Shown: positions 37,519 through 49,325 of the stretch, piece after piece | Position numbering within the stretch: the first letter of the stretch is position 1 | Layout of the letters: every line of letters starts with the position of its first letter | Assembly (NCBI GenBank): GCA_039105265.1 | Contig: JAPFFF010000012.1 | Coordinates: forward strand, 3,720,001-3,784,000 | DNA from: Tritrichomonas musculus | Taxonomy: Eukaryota > Parabasalia > Tritrichomonadida > Tritrichomonadidae | Direction: 5' to 3' | Length of the DNA: 64,000 bases | Notes under the pieces: generated by a model | Databases searched by the model: none | The model's input: the letters and a program-made list of their open reading frames with translations, nothing else | What the model was told of the DNA's origin: nothing | Position numbers and translations under genes: made by a program

Positions 37519-40500
37519 TCGTTTTTTTCAGTTAAGCTTGTAAAATATACCCAAATGTAAAAAAAAGACCTGGTCTTGGTGATTCTTTCTGGTCTTTTGG
37601 CGATTTTAATAAATCTTTTAAAAAGTTATTTCTTATGAATTATTAAATAAAATGATTAAATGATATTATGTGTATAGTAACGAAAATAACGTATTTTGGA
37701 TTTTTCAATATTTTGAAAATATCCACCAAATTATTTATTTTTTTACATTGTTCTTTTATAAATATTTATTAATATCGCAATTAGGCTCTAAGATTTTAAT
37801 TTTAAAGGGAGATTTTGAACTTTTTTAATATTATTATAATTAGAATATCTTTCTTTCTAACATTATTTGAGAAAGAATTAATAAATATAATACCTTATTC
37901 TGTATCATATATTGATATTAGCATGCTCCTGAGGTATATATTTAAAAATGAACTAAAATTTAAGGAATTTAAAAAAAAAAATAGTTTTTTGTTAAATTTT
38001 TTTTATTTTAGAGGATTCTGGTTAATTTTATTTCTTACAAATTTAATATATTATTTTTATTCGTGTATGAAATAAAATGAACTAATAATTGCAACAAACT
38101 ACTCGATAGGTGCATCTAAGAATTTCTTTTAAATATGGGCCTCGATAATTTCATTAATCCATTGATATTAGCTGCAATATCAATTTACAATATTTTATAT
38201 TAAACATAATATATATATTAGATATAAATAAATGAATATACATGTTTACAATCAATGAATATTTAATTTAAAATTGTCATAAAATGTAAACACTTTTTAA
38301 AAGGTTATTTCAAATATTTCAATATCTCATAAATATTAAGATATATATTGATATATATATTCAAAAATATTGAGATATGAATTCAAAATACATTCTGAAT
38401 TTTTTTTTCAATGATCCATTTTCTATTGATACTGAATAAATGAATAAATCTAAAAATAAAATATAACAAAATTGAAATAATTATATTATGCTTTGAGTTA
38501 ATAAAAATATAAAAAATAAAATATAAATTTTTAATATACCAAAGAACAAAATTCCATTTTTTTATTGATTGAAACCAAGAAGAATTATAGTTTTGTTTAC
38601 CAACGAGATATACATTCATGTATTTAGAGTAATTTTAGTTAATACGAGTTCTAGTATCAATTTTTATGTCAAAATAAAAATCAAACCTTGGTCATGCCGA
38701 TGATAGTAATAATGTATTATATTATGCTCACAAGAGTAAACTAACATGCTAACATGAAGAAAAACATAAATATCACCTTTGCAGTATAAATATAATTTTA
38801 ATAATTAAAACAAATTTAAATATTAAAAGTTAAAGAAGTAATAAATAATATAACAAATTTAACATAATAATATAAATATATAAAATATATCGAAAAAACA
38901 ATATAATAAAAAGATATGAAAAAAAAAATATTTTTATTAAATTGAATATTTATTGTAATTATTTTTCACAAAAAAAGTTTTTTGTTTACCGATGCATTTA
39001 TCGATTATAACCAGACAATATTATATTCAATATTTAATAATACATTAATTACAATATATATTTAAAAAATAAAGCAATTTTATATTTTTACCGTTACTAT
39101 ACTCATATGATATTTGATTAAATAATAATTCAATTTACGAATCAACATTCAATAAATTCAATGAATTTATTTAATTACTCGGCTATATATATTCATAAAA
39201 ATATAAATACTATTAATATTTCAATGCATTATTTCAATGCATTATTTATTATTCGGCTATATATATTCATAAAAATAAAATGTATGGAAACTCGAAAAAA
39301 ACGAAATAGAAATAACTAGTGGGTTTTAAATCATCATATTTTATAATATGTTTTTATATTGAATTTTATATTATTATAATAGCCATAAAATATTATTTTT
39401 AAATTTTATTGTGAGATATATGCAAAATATATAAATTGAATAAATAAAAACTATTAAGTATTCAAAAATACGATTCAAGTAATCCATTATGTAAATCAAT
39501 AAAAATTTATTATACATTGGAAATATAAATGATTATAAATATTTATATATATAATTATTAATTATAATTTAGGTTTCGAAAAATTAAATAAGATATTGGA
39601 AATTTAAACTTTGATTTTAATTTCAATAAAATGTTATTAATTTTATTGAATGATTACATACAATAATTTGAGAAAATAAAAATCTATCATTAATAATGAG
39701 AAATTAAAATAGCTCATACAATTATTTATGAATGCTTTATCAAAATATTTTTATACTTTTGAATTATTGATGAGTTTTTAATTTTGAATGCATTTGGAGA
39801 TTTATAATTATATATGTATTTATTTGTAAATAATTTTTGTGTTTCATTTTATATTTATTTTATTATATTTATATCATATATTTAATATAAATTCTATTTA
39901 AGAAATTGTTTTAATAAGATAAAAAAAAAATAATCCAAATTTTATACTCACAAAAAATTTGAAAAGCTTTTATGTAAAAATTTGTGCAAACATAAATATC
40001 CTAAAATAGAAACATATTTAACCTAATTGGCTCGGTAAAACCTCATTATATTTTATATTATAAGGCATATGTTGTTTAGAGCTTGTAATATTATTCCAGT
40101 CTTTCCAGAAAATTCAAGATTTTTTGTGAGAACCAAAAAACGTGCTTATTCAAAAAAATGAATATTAAAATAAAATAGACGTTTATTTGAGAGGATTCGG
40201 TTTTCAAACATTTTTATCTTTTTTTAATGGCTATATCAAGTTTCTTTGCCTCGATAAAAAACCATTAATTTTATTATATAATAACATATCCGAAAATTAT
40301 ATTAAACGGTTAAGCCAATCTCTCCAGAAAAATCACATTTTTTTTAGTCGTAAATTTATTTTATAATATCTTCATAATTTGTGAAATAATAAGTGATATA
40401 ATATACAAACTAGCATTCAAAAACAACGCAACATATGTTTAGCAAATACAAATGCACATATATAATGGTATCATGCAGATATTCCATTTTGATGAGAAAA

Positions 40501-41239
40501 AATTAATTGGTCTATAAAGTTAAATATATATAATACATCATAAGTATGATATGAATAATCAATGTTACCGATCAATATTTACTATATAAAAAGATAAAAA
40601 TATTTCAAAAAACATTCCATACATTTTAAAAATATAAATACTATTAATATTTTAAATACATTTTATATCGGTATATATTTAAAATATAAATGAAAAAAAT
40701 TTATTTTCAATTGAAAAAATGCTTTTATTGATTTTATTATATATTTATATCTTATTTTTTTTATTTTATTTTACATTTGATATTTTGAAAGCTTTACAAA
40801 TCACCATCGCCAAAAAAACCGTTTTGGTGATCTCCAAAATATATGTAAACTATTCAAAATTGAATGCTGTCGCCAAAAGCCCAAGACCTGGGCTTTTGGT
40901 GAAATCGGTTATTTGGCTTTTCATCGTCAATATAATTGAGCTTTTTATTATTATTTTATATGATATATTATACAAATCATACAATTATTTTGTAATATTC
41001 AAAAAATAACATTTTTTTACTGAGAAAATCTTATCGATTATTAATATGACTTTTGATAAAACTCATTTAATTCCTCTTTCAAATAATTCAATTGTTTATG
41101 ACAATAATAAATATTAATAAAATTTATTTGACAATAATATGGTTACATTTGGTGATTTTTAAAACCCAAAAAACGTTTATTTCACCAAATTTACAAGCTT
41201 ATTTCAGTAAAATCATCAACGATTGAAGAGATTTTTACT
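37519..41239. other. Long AT-rich gene-free region
   Basis: About 3.7 kb at roughly 80% AT. Only random short frames appear (for example 37815-38075 and 40719-41009, both hydrophobic low complexity). It includes a direct repeat of CGGCTATATATATTCATAAA (39180 and 39255) and two sites related to TTTTGGCGATTT (37593 and around 40810-40900). It is a candidate for old transposon debris or matrix-type AT DNA. Confidence 0.5.
40871..40901. repeat. Strong short hairpin
   Basis: CGCCAAAAGCCCA and TGGGCTTTTGGTG form a 13-bp stem with one G-T pair and a 5-nt loop (AGACC). A similar TTTTGGCGATTT site preceded by GACCTGG lies at 37569-37603. Confidence 0.6.
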
Positions 41240-41342
41240 AAACTTTGTTTTTTAATTTTCGTGTAAAAAATAAATCATTCAATATTTGAAATAAATTCTT
41301 AGAAACCGTAAGTTTACACGCGAAAATTAAAAAACAAAGTTT
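41240..41342. repeat. Inverted repeat upstream of the 41389 gene
   Basis: AAACTTTGTTTTTTAATTTT at 41240-41259 and its reverse complement ending at 41342 form arms of 28 and 30 bp, separated by ~45 nt, differing only by a 2-nt gap. It ends 46 nt before the ATG at 41389. Confidence 0.65.
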
Positions 41343-41388
41343 AAATCAAAACCTGCCCTTTTTAAAAATTTTCGAATTTTTTTTTCGC

Positions 41389-41970
41389 ATGGATAAGCTT
41401 TTAAAACGTGTGGAAGCAATTGCTGCAGCTACTAGCAACAAAGAAGAGAATCCAAATAATTCAAGCAGGAATGATAATATTGACGACTTTATCCAGTTTA
41501 AGCGCGATCTTAGTAGTAAAATTCGGGAAATTAGAAATTGTATTAAAGATCGTAATGAATATGCAAATTTTCCAGGTGGATGTCCTGATAAAAGCGAACT
41601 TAATAATAAATCTGCTAAAATTCAAAACGATATTAAAATGTCTCAAAACCAATTAAAAATAATGCGAAATATCGTTAAAAATGATGAAAAAATGATGAAA
41701 AGTCAAGATACTCCAATTATTCAAAACAGATATAAAATTTGCGATCTTATAGACGCACATCTTGCTGAATGTGAAAATTGGTCTAAAGGTTTGCGCTTGA
41801 GCAGTGCTAAAGAAGATCCATTAAAGCAACATCTTCTTAAAGGTGCTAAATTCAACGATGAGATGATTAATTCTACACTTGAAGAATTGCAACCAACAGA
41901 CCCAACGCAAACCGAACTCGAAGATATTGACAATATTGAAGAATGGCAATTACAAATACAAAAACAATAA
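41389..41970 (+). CDS. 193-residue helical protein, unknown
   Basis: Start MDKLLKRVEAIAAATSNKEE. The protein is highly charged and almost entirely helical. Heptad-like spacing in residues ~30-115 (DFIQFKRDLSSKIREIRNCI and KIQNDIKMSQNQLKIMRNIV) suggests a coiled coil or a syntaxin N-terminal-like bundle. The acidic C-terminus ends IEEWQLQIQKQ. There is no transmembrane anchor or SNARE core, so a SNARE identity is not supported. It stands alone between AT-rich spacer and satellite DNA, and its codon pattern looks genuine. Confidence 0.6.
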   Translation: MDKLLKRVEAIAAATSNKEENPNNSSRNDNIDDFIQFKRDLSSKIREIRNCIKDRNEYANFPGGCPDKSELNNKSAKIQNDIKMSQNQLKIMRNIVKNDEKMMKSQDTPIIQNRYKICDLIDAHLAECENWSKGLRLSSAKEDPLKQHLLKGAKFNDEMINSTLEELQPTDPTQTELEDIDNIEEWQLQIQKQ

Positions 41971-42093
41971 ATCGGATAATGATATCCAACTCAGATTCGT
42001 AATATTATTTTATTAATTTTGTTAGATAAATATATTTTGATAGTTTTTTATTTTCGTATATTTCTTTAATCATCTTTTCTTATTGTGCACTAG

Positions 42094-42128
42094 AAGACAC
42101 TTTTTGAGCTTCGCTCAAAAAGTGTCTT
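42094..42128. repeat. 16-bp hairpin downstream of the 41389 gene
   Basis: AAGACACTTTTTGAGC (42094-42109) pairs with GCTCAAAAAGTGTCTT (42113-42128) around a 3-nt loop, perfectly. A second palindrome AAACTCTTCGAAGAGTTT follows near 42202. Confidence 0.7.
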
Positions 42129-42179
42129 TTACCTTAAAAATTGATTTTTTCTATTTTCCAAATCAAAAACATTTTTTTA

Positions 42180-43016
42180 ATAAAGAAAATTCTTTTCATC
42201 TAAACTCTTCGAAGAGTTTATCCTCATTTATTCTTGCCAAACTTTGTCTAATCTCCTCTTTCTCATTCAATATCATTTATTCTCTTGTTCTTATTTTTTC
42301 ATTTAATCTTATATATTCTCATCTATCTCTTCCAATCTTATTATTCTCATTAAATCTTATCTATTCCCTTCAGTCTCATTTATTCCATCGCATCTCCTGT
42401 ATTATCATCTTTTTCATCTAATCTTTTTTATTCTCATCTTTCTCATTCAATCCAATCTATTCTCATTTATTCTTCTTTATTTTCATCTTTATAATTTAAT
42501 ATTTCTTATTTTTATCTTTTACAATTAGTCTTTTCTATTCTCTTCTATATCATCTAATTTAACTTATTCTCATTTTTCTTATCTAATTTCTCTTATTCTT
42601 TTTCATCTCACCCAATCTCTCTTATTCTAATCTTTCATATCCATTCTCTTCTATTCTCTTCTATTTCATCCAATCTTTCTTATTCTGATTTATCTTATCT
42701 AATCTCACTTATTCCCTTCTCTCTCATTTAATCTTTCTCATCCAATATCACCTATTCTCTCCTATTTCATCTAATCTTTCTTATTCTCTTTTATCTTATT
42801 CAATCTTTCTTATTCTCATTCTCTTCTATCTTATCGAATCTCTCATATTCTCTTCTATCTCATTTGATCTTTCTTATTCTCTTCTATCTCATTTAATCTT
42901 TCTTATTCTCTTTCATCTTATCCAATATTTCTTATTCTCATTCTTTTCTATCTTATCCAATCTCTCTTATTCTCTTCTTTTTTATCCAATTTCATCTATT
43001 CCCGTTTAATAATAAT
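42180..43016. repeat. Polypyrimidine satellite-like tract
   Basis: About 0.8 kb in which the plus strand is dominated by T and C, built from loose repeats such as TCTTATTCTCTTCTATCTCA and CATCCAATCTTTC. The period is irregular (roughly 14-45 bp). No coding sense on either strand. Confidence 0.75.

Positions 43017-43054
<38 letters not shown>
43007..43054. repeat. Trinucleotide TAA microsatellite
   Basis: About 15 ATA/TAA units, with one interruption, at the end of the pyrimidine tract. Confidence 0.9.
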
Positions 43055-43055
<1 letters not shown>

Positions 43056-43154
43056 GATTTGAGTTTAAAAAAAATTCTCTTTATTAAAAAACCGATAAGT
43101 GTAGCATTTTATCTTATCCAATCTTTCTTATTCGTCACCAATAAGTGTAGCATT

Positions 43155-43470
43155 CTGGTGATGAGTTGCTTTTATGCTGAGTTGTTTCTTGGCTAAGTTG
43201 ATTCTTTGCTGAGTTGTTTCTTGGCTGAGTTGTTTCTTAGTTGAGTTGATTCTTGGCTGAGTTGTTCCTTTGATGAGTTGTTTCTTGACTGAGTTGCTCC
43301 TTGGGTAAGTTTCTCCTTGACTAAGTTGTTTCTTAGCTGAGTTGTTTCTTGGCTAAGTTGTTTCTTGGCTGAGTTGTTCCTTGGCTGAGTTGCTCCTTGC
43401 ATGAGATACTCCTTGGCTGAGTTGCTCCTTGCATGAGATGCTCCTTGGCTGAGTTGCTCCTTGCTGATTT
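43155..43470. repeat. 15-bp minisatellite (GAGTTGYTYCTTGGCT)
   Basis: About 20 imperfect units of TGAGTTGTTTCTTGGC/TGAGTTGCTCCTTGGC. On the minus strand 43193-43402 is open with Q-E-T-T-Q-L-R-N-N-S-A-type repeats, but there is no flanking folded sequence, so coding is doubtful. Confidence 0.8.
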
Positions 43471-44395
43471 GGCCAAGGGATTGAAAATTTCTACAAATTT
43501 TTAATTTTGATCACAATATTAGAATTCGAATGAAATCAGGTTCTTTGAGTTTTGGTGGGGAAAATGTAGTCATGAGATTGTATTAACCATAGATAAGCCG
43601 ATTTCCTTCGGAAAATTGCTGATTTGAGCTTAATAATTGATAGAAAACTTGTTCAAATCCTAAAAAAATAATGAAACTTTTTGAGAAAAAGTGAAGTGCT
43701 ACTGAGTTTTTGGTTTCAGTTTAGAATATAACTATCATATAACATTTTATGTAATTAAAGAGCAGAATAATAAAATTATCACATTTAAACTCGTTTTATA
43801 ATCATTTCAATGACAGAACAAAGTCTTTTATTAATTATCTTAATGATTTTACTGAAAATTTTTAAGAAATAACTCAATTTTCAAATCACAAGTCATTACA
43901 ACTTTAATGCTTTGCCTTTTTTGGCCCTATAGATAAAATTAGGAAAAAATATTTTTAATAAATAGTATATTCAATGAACTATATAGTTCTATAATTATTA
44001 TACAAAAATTCTCAGATTTTAAGTTTGCTTTAAAATTTTGACAAAAATTTTACGGTTGACCCCCCTATTATTCAAGTTGTTCACTATTTAATTTTTTTTG
44101 ATTTATAGTAATTGAAGTACCTCCTGTGATTTAAATAAATGATGAGGTTCATCAAAGATTTTAAGTAAATATAAGCAAATTTTGGATTTTAATTTTGGAA
44201 TGAATTGTTATATCAGAGAACATTGTATAATAAATGATCGAATATATTTTTAATCCAAAGCAAAATGATGTTTCGACATTAACAGATGAATTTCATAAAA
44301 AAGAAGATATTAATTTAGTATTTATTATAGATATGCAATTGTAAAATTTGATTATATTTAAAAAGGTCTCATCTTATTTTTAATTTTCATTTTTA
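43471..44395. other. Gene-free spacer
   Basis: AT-rich with no support for a gene. A fragment around 44235-44345 on the plus strand reads briefly as coding-like but is too short to call. Confidence 0.4.
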
Positions 44396-45434
44396 GTTAT
44401 TTCTTGTTCTCGTTGTTCAATCTTTTCCTGGTCAACTTCGTTAAAGAGTAAATATTAGTTCATTTGAATATCTGATATTATTACATCGAATGTTGGTCGA
44501 TCTTTTGGATCATAAGCTAAACATCGTGAAATCAAATCGAGACAAATATGTGATGCTGATTTTGATGAATTTGGGAAAGAAATATAATTATCATTCTTGA
44601 TTTTTGGTAAATTTCAAAAAAACAATATAATAAGCAACAACTCCGAATGAGTAAACATCTGTTTTATAGTCGTATTCGTCTCCTCTTTTCATTTCTGGCG
44701 ACAAGAATGCATCGTTTTATTGAAATCAAAAAATCTTCACAGGTCCGAAATCAACAACTTTCGAATTCACACTCGAATTCACACTCGAATTCACACTCGA
44801 ATTCACACTCGAATGTTGTCTATTTTAAGATATCGATGAATGAGTCCTCGTTTGTGAATGTATGACATTGCATGTGAAATATCAATATTCATTTTCGTTT
44901 TCGAGAACTTCGTTCATGTTATGGTGAAGATATTTAAAGGAAGATTGCGATCGTTGTTATGCCTTCTTTTATTTCGTCCTGCGGATTGAAGCCGATAGCT
45001 TTACAGATGCATGGATGCTTCATTGAATAAATAACTTCAAATTCTTTGTACGTGTTTTGAACGTCTTTCATTGGTATGTTATCTTCGATTTTCAGGACTT
45101 TCTTGCGCATTGCTTCTTTTCTTCGTTTGTCATAAACTTTGTACATGTTTGATGTTTCTCCGATCTTTCCGAGGACTTCTTGGAATTCTTTATCATCGTC
45201 CCCAATGAAGTAATTATCTCGTTGTTTGAAATTATCTTCAATTTCATTATTTTCGATTGGGTCATCAGATGATTTGTTGAATTTCATTTCATTGGTTTCC
45301 TCTTCAATATCGCGTGTCATGCTCTCTTCTATGGCTGATCTAACCATAGCAATTTTTGGCCTATATTTTTTTTACGCTTGCCGGTTTCTTTCGCCTAAAA
45401 GACGAAGTTGATTTGAAAGCATCTCCCATGTCAT
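44396..45434 (-). pseudogene. Broken protein kinase gene
   Basis: The intact part (44934-45347) encodes an acidic N-terminus and a kinase N-lobe: LGKIGETSNMYKVY, KKVLKIEDN and MKHPCICKAIGFNP. Downstream in other frames are I-H-R-Y-L-K-I, V-V-D-F-G-P-V, SPEMKRGDEYDYKTDVYSFG and LISRCLAYDPKDRPTFD, the rest of a TKL-like kinase. A 12-bp microsatellite (TCGAATTCACAC, just over 4 units, 44761-44813) has expanded between the catalytic loop and DFG region. Several stops and frame changes make it a pseudogene. Next to a T run (about 45429-45462). Confidence 0.7.
44761..44813. repeat. 12-bp tandem repeat TCGAATTCACAC
   Basis: Four perfect units plus a partial fifth, inside the broken kinase gene. Perfect identity indicates recent expansion. 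Confidence 0.9.
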
Positions 45435-45480
45435 CCTTTTTTTTTTTTTTTTTTTTTTTTTTGATTCGATTTTTCTATAG

Positions 45481-47306
45481 CTATTCTTGTTGGCTTTTGA
45501 CTTTTCCAGCCAAAATCTTCATGTCTTCCCTTAGCAAGCATACTTGTCCTTTGACTAGCAAGTTGTATGCTGCACTTTTTAATAATAACAAATTATTAAG
45601 GTCATCTGTTAGCTCGTTTGATGGAACAAACTCAAAATCAAAATATATTTTTGCTTGTTCTTTAATCTTTTCAATCACATCATTTATGGTCTGGTCAGAA
45701 TTTACTGTGATTCTAAATTTATAGTCTGATTCTGGCTCTTTAAACAGGTATGGAATGTTTCGTTTTACCTTATATAAATTTTTCACATCCATTGCAATAA
45801 TATCAGTTTCTTTTTTATTGTCTTCTTTTTTCTCAATTAGCTTTCTTACTTTGATGATAATTCTATCAATGTTGTATCGTCTGTAATGAAGTGATTCGAA
45901 TGTTTCTTGTCCTGAAAATGTTTTACCTTTGTATGAATATTCAAGTCTATCTGTATACTCAAAATCATTATCATTATCATCATCGTCAGTAAACAATATG
46001 ACATCTTTGATTGGATCTTATTTCAAGTAAGATGAAATTTCATTCAATTTCTCATTTGGTTTGAATTTAATATCATCCATATATTTTCCATCTTCTGTTA
46101 CAAACTTGAAATAAATATCAAGTTTTACAGCGAAAATTTCATTTATTTCTTGGTTGTTGTATAATTCATGCAAATTTTCTGTTTCTTCTGGTATACTTCT
46201 TTTACCTTGTTTATTTTTAATAATTATAGAAAACCGATATTTGTTGTCAAATTTTTCTTCAATTTGACGGATCACATCACCAACCGTGAAACTAATTGGA
46301 AATGTAAACCAATGTGGCTTTCTTTCACCATTGTAGCCTTCTGAAACATCCATATGATATGTACATGTAATATTTTGAGAATTAATTCTAGGTGGATTTT
46401 CGTTTTCTTTCAATAATTGAATGTAACGGTTCACTTCAACGTTGTCATATCTTTTGAAAGCTGATTCAAATTGAAAGCTGATTCAAATTCGCCTTTCAAA
46501 ATGTCATCACAAATTCTTTTAAAAGAATATTTTTTTGCCACTTCAGGTGACCAACAATTTGTCAAGAAATTTTATATTTTTTTGTCTTTTATCATTGAAG
46601 TATCTGGTCGGATTCCCTCTTTAATTTTTTCATTTTTTGATTGTTATCTTTTGCTTTTATGTTTGGCTTTATTTCAGTGATAAGTTGATATGAAATGTGT
46701 GCAAATGAATATACATCGCTCTCTGGATATTAATAATTCTCATCGAAAGTTTCTGGTGGAATAAAAATGATCTTTTCAATTGTTTGAACTTTTTGTTTAC
46801 TTTCATAATTTCTTGAAAATTTAAAAAAACTTATTCGAGGATAAAAGTTCTCATCAAGAAGGATATTATCTGGGGTTAAGCTTCTATGAGTCATTTCGTT
46901 GTCTTGGAGATATTTCATGCTAAATGCAAATTCCAACGAAATTAATGTATCTTTTAGTAACTGTCCAGAATCGTGAAATATCTTTCTTTTGGAGCTTTAA
47001 AATTTGATCTAATGATTTATTGAGCATATAATCTGTTACAAAAGTTGGATACTGATGATCTATTAAAAAGCCATGAAATTTAAGGATTGCTGGATGATCA
47101 AGGCTTGGTAAACTTTGTATTTCATTTTTAAAATAAGGCTCGTCTTCTTCTGTTAATTGTTCTTTACTTTTTTTTATGATATATTTTTGTTTTGAATTTC
47201 TTTCTTCGCATAAATATATCTTTCCATATGCTCCTTCACAAATCATATTCAGATTTATATAATTGTTCAAATTGTTAAGCAAAGGAATTCTATTAAAAGC
47301 TTCCAT
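45481..47306 (-). pseudogene. Broken kinase with ubiquitin-like C-terminal region
   Basis: Start MEAFNRIPLLNN at 47306. The kinase N-lobe (ICEGAYGKIYLCEE, YIIKKSKE, LDHPAILKFHGF) and then the catalytic region in another frame (THRSLTPDNILLDENFYPRI, HRD reading HRS) are followed by remnants of the C-lobe. From ~46500 to 45481 the frame encodes two beta-grasp-like segments (FTVGDVIRQIEEKF, TINDVIEKIKEQAK). Visible lesions are a frame change near 46930, another near 46735, a perfect 17-bp tandem duplication at 46456-46489, and an in-frame TAA at 46018-46020. Because HRD is already HRS, the ancestor was probably a pseudokinase. Confidence 0.7.
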
Positions 47307-47326
47307 TTTTTTTTTTTTTTTTTTTT

Positions 47327-47666
47327 GACTTAGGTTCAAAAATTTGATTGAGCTCAATTAAATTTTTCAATAACTAGAGTAACTTTTTAAATTTATAATT
47401 AATTTTAACAAAATAGCAATTTATCTATAAATAAGAAAGAAAAATTATATTTATTTTCATGTAAACCATCTAAATATATTATATAAAAAAAATATACTAT
47501 AACATTTAAGTATTTAAATTGCATTAACAGAAGAAATTCATGAAATGGAGTATATTAATAAATTTTTAATTTAAAAATAATCTTAAAAAAGTGTCACTTT
47601 ATTACTAAAAATTTTACATTATTTGATTTATTCGAGTTGTTGCTTATCAATATCATTCGGAGTGCA
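47327..47666. other. AT-rich spacer
   Basis: A T run lies just before it at 47309-47326. No gene. Confidence 0.5.
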
Positions 47667-49325
47667 TTATGGCATTTGACTAGAATCTTCTTCTTCTATT
47701 TCATCATCATCATCGTATTCATTACTTGTCGATTGGGATTGTTTTACGCTCGATGTTTTTGGCAAAAATTTTTTCTTTTTTGCTTTCTTTGGAGGAGCCG
47801 TTTTGAGCTCAGAGTCGCGTGCAGCACTGGCATTTAACTCGATGTTTCTTTTCTTTCCTTCAGCAAATTGAAGCAAATTGCGAACTGTTTCTTTCTCATT
47901 AACAGCCGCATTGTCAACGACGAGCTGGATTCTCTTTGGAGGCGCCATGATTCTGTCACTTATGAAGCATTCAATCAGCGACTGAACACTTTCAAACTCA
48001 GAGACGCCTTCATCATGAATTACGATTTCATTCTCTTTGAAATAGAGAGTGATGCTCTTGATTGCCCTGAATGCAAAGAACTCTGTCTCTCTGAGTTCGC
48101 TGACTGCCCCTTTGCACGCGCGTGAAGAGCCCCAATTCGCCCGGTTTGAGTCTGATTTTGCCTGCCAGTTTCGGCATGAATGATCCAGACGGTACTTCTA
48201 TTTCGTCGAATTTCAATAGTTCGCCTTTTGGATCAAGAATTCTGAATGATTCAATATAATCTTTAATTTATGTGTTTTATAAAAAGTATTCTTGTCATCT
48301 TTTCAAATGATGCATAAATAACGTCACTCTTCTCAATTTCTTTGCCTCGGTCGAGAGGCGTGTTTTGTGTGTCGCTGAACAGCTTCACTCTCCCGTATTC
48401 TTTCTTTATGAGCTCGATGGCGTCCTTGTTTGTGCCATTTCCACTTTCTCCGTTACTGAAGAAGAAATCTTTCGTTTTTTTTGCCATCTAGCAGGCGGGC
48501 TGTCACTTTTGCAGAGTTTGTTGAATGAGTGACTGTGATTGGCGCCTTTGGGAGAATTTGACAAGAATGGAAGCTTTACTTCATGTTCAGTTCAGTATTA
48601 AGGAACTTGAATTCGACTGCTTTTTGTGAAATATTGTATGCTTTGAGCTCATTTAGAATTTCTTCTCTGAGATCTTGAGTTGGCTTGTTGGTATCGCTCA
48701 GTCCAATTGTATTTGTTCTGCCATTGCATGAAAAAGTCAGCTCATTTGTCTCTGGAATTTCGTGTTCATCGATGCAAATGAGTGAGTCACTTGGAATGCT
48801 GCCGCCGTCAAATCCAAAAGGCAATACTGCCTCTGGTAGTTCCTTGTAGAGTTTGCTGGAGCTGTCAAGTTTCAGCCTAAATGAGTTTCTTTCTTGTATG
48901 CCGAACATTTGCTGAATGGCGGCTTGCATCATTGGAAAATTATGCTTACTAAATGTTTCTTTTATTTCAAATGCATTGAAATACATGATGTGAAATTCTT
49001 TTGATGGCAAGTCGTCATTGAGCATGAGCGTGTAGGACGGCAGGCTGAAGACAATTGGCTTGTATTCTGGAGAGAGTTTCGTGAAATTCAAATAGAGAGA
49101 GACGTCGTTACTGATGCCTTTGTCCTTCTTGATTTTGTCAGTGATTCCATCAGTCGTCGCTTCGTTGATTTTCTCTTTGTACTCAACGATCTCATTCGTT
49201 GGTGCAAAATAAGCCTTCGGGCACTTTTCACTTTCAGCTACGCCTTCTTGGTGCTCGTGGCTCTTGATGATGAACTTTTGGTCGACTTAACGTACACATA
49301 AATCGCATTTTCCACTGAAAATTGA
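47667..49325 (-). pseudogene. Broken unrecognised gene with beta-grasp-like segments and basic C-terminus
   Basis: GC content is clearly higher than the neighbours. Open pieces lie at 48576-49091 (NFTKLSPEYKPIVFSLPSYT to VEFKFLNTELN), 48263-48487 and 47667-47948 (ending with PPKKAKKKKFLP and an acidic tail), with coding-like links between in other frames. The segment TQDLREEILNELKAY resembles the helix of a ubiquitin-like fold. The basic cluster looks like a nuclear localisation signal. It is broken by several frame changes and stops. It may be related to the ubiquitin-like part of the upstream pseudogene (inference). Confidence 0.5.

Noticed and set aside
40719-41009. Small membrane protein
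   Set aside because: Hydrophobic only because of AT-rich codons; it spans the 40871-40901 hairpin and lacks an initiator.
41389-41970. SNARE (syntaxin) assignment
   Set aside because: A helical charged profile alone fits; no SNARE core or membrane anchor is visible.
42094-42128. Rho-independent terminator
   Set aside because: The hairpin has bacterial-terminator shape, but the genome is eukaryotic and the hairpin lies ~120 nt after the stop; kept only as a repeat.
43193-43402. Repeat protein gene on the minus strand
   Set aside because: Only minisatellite sequence, no unique flanking coding region or convincing start.
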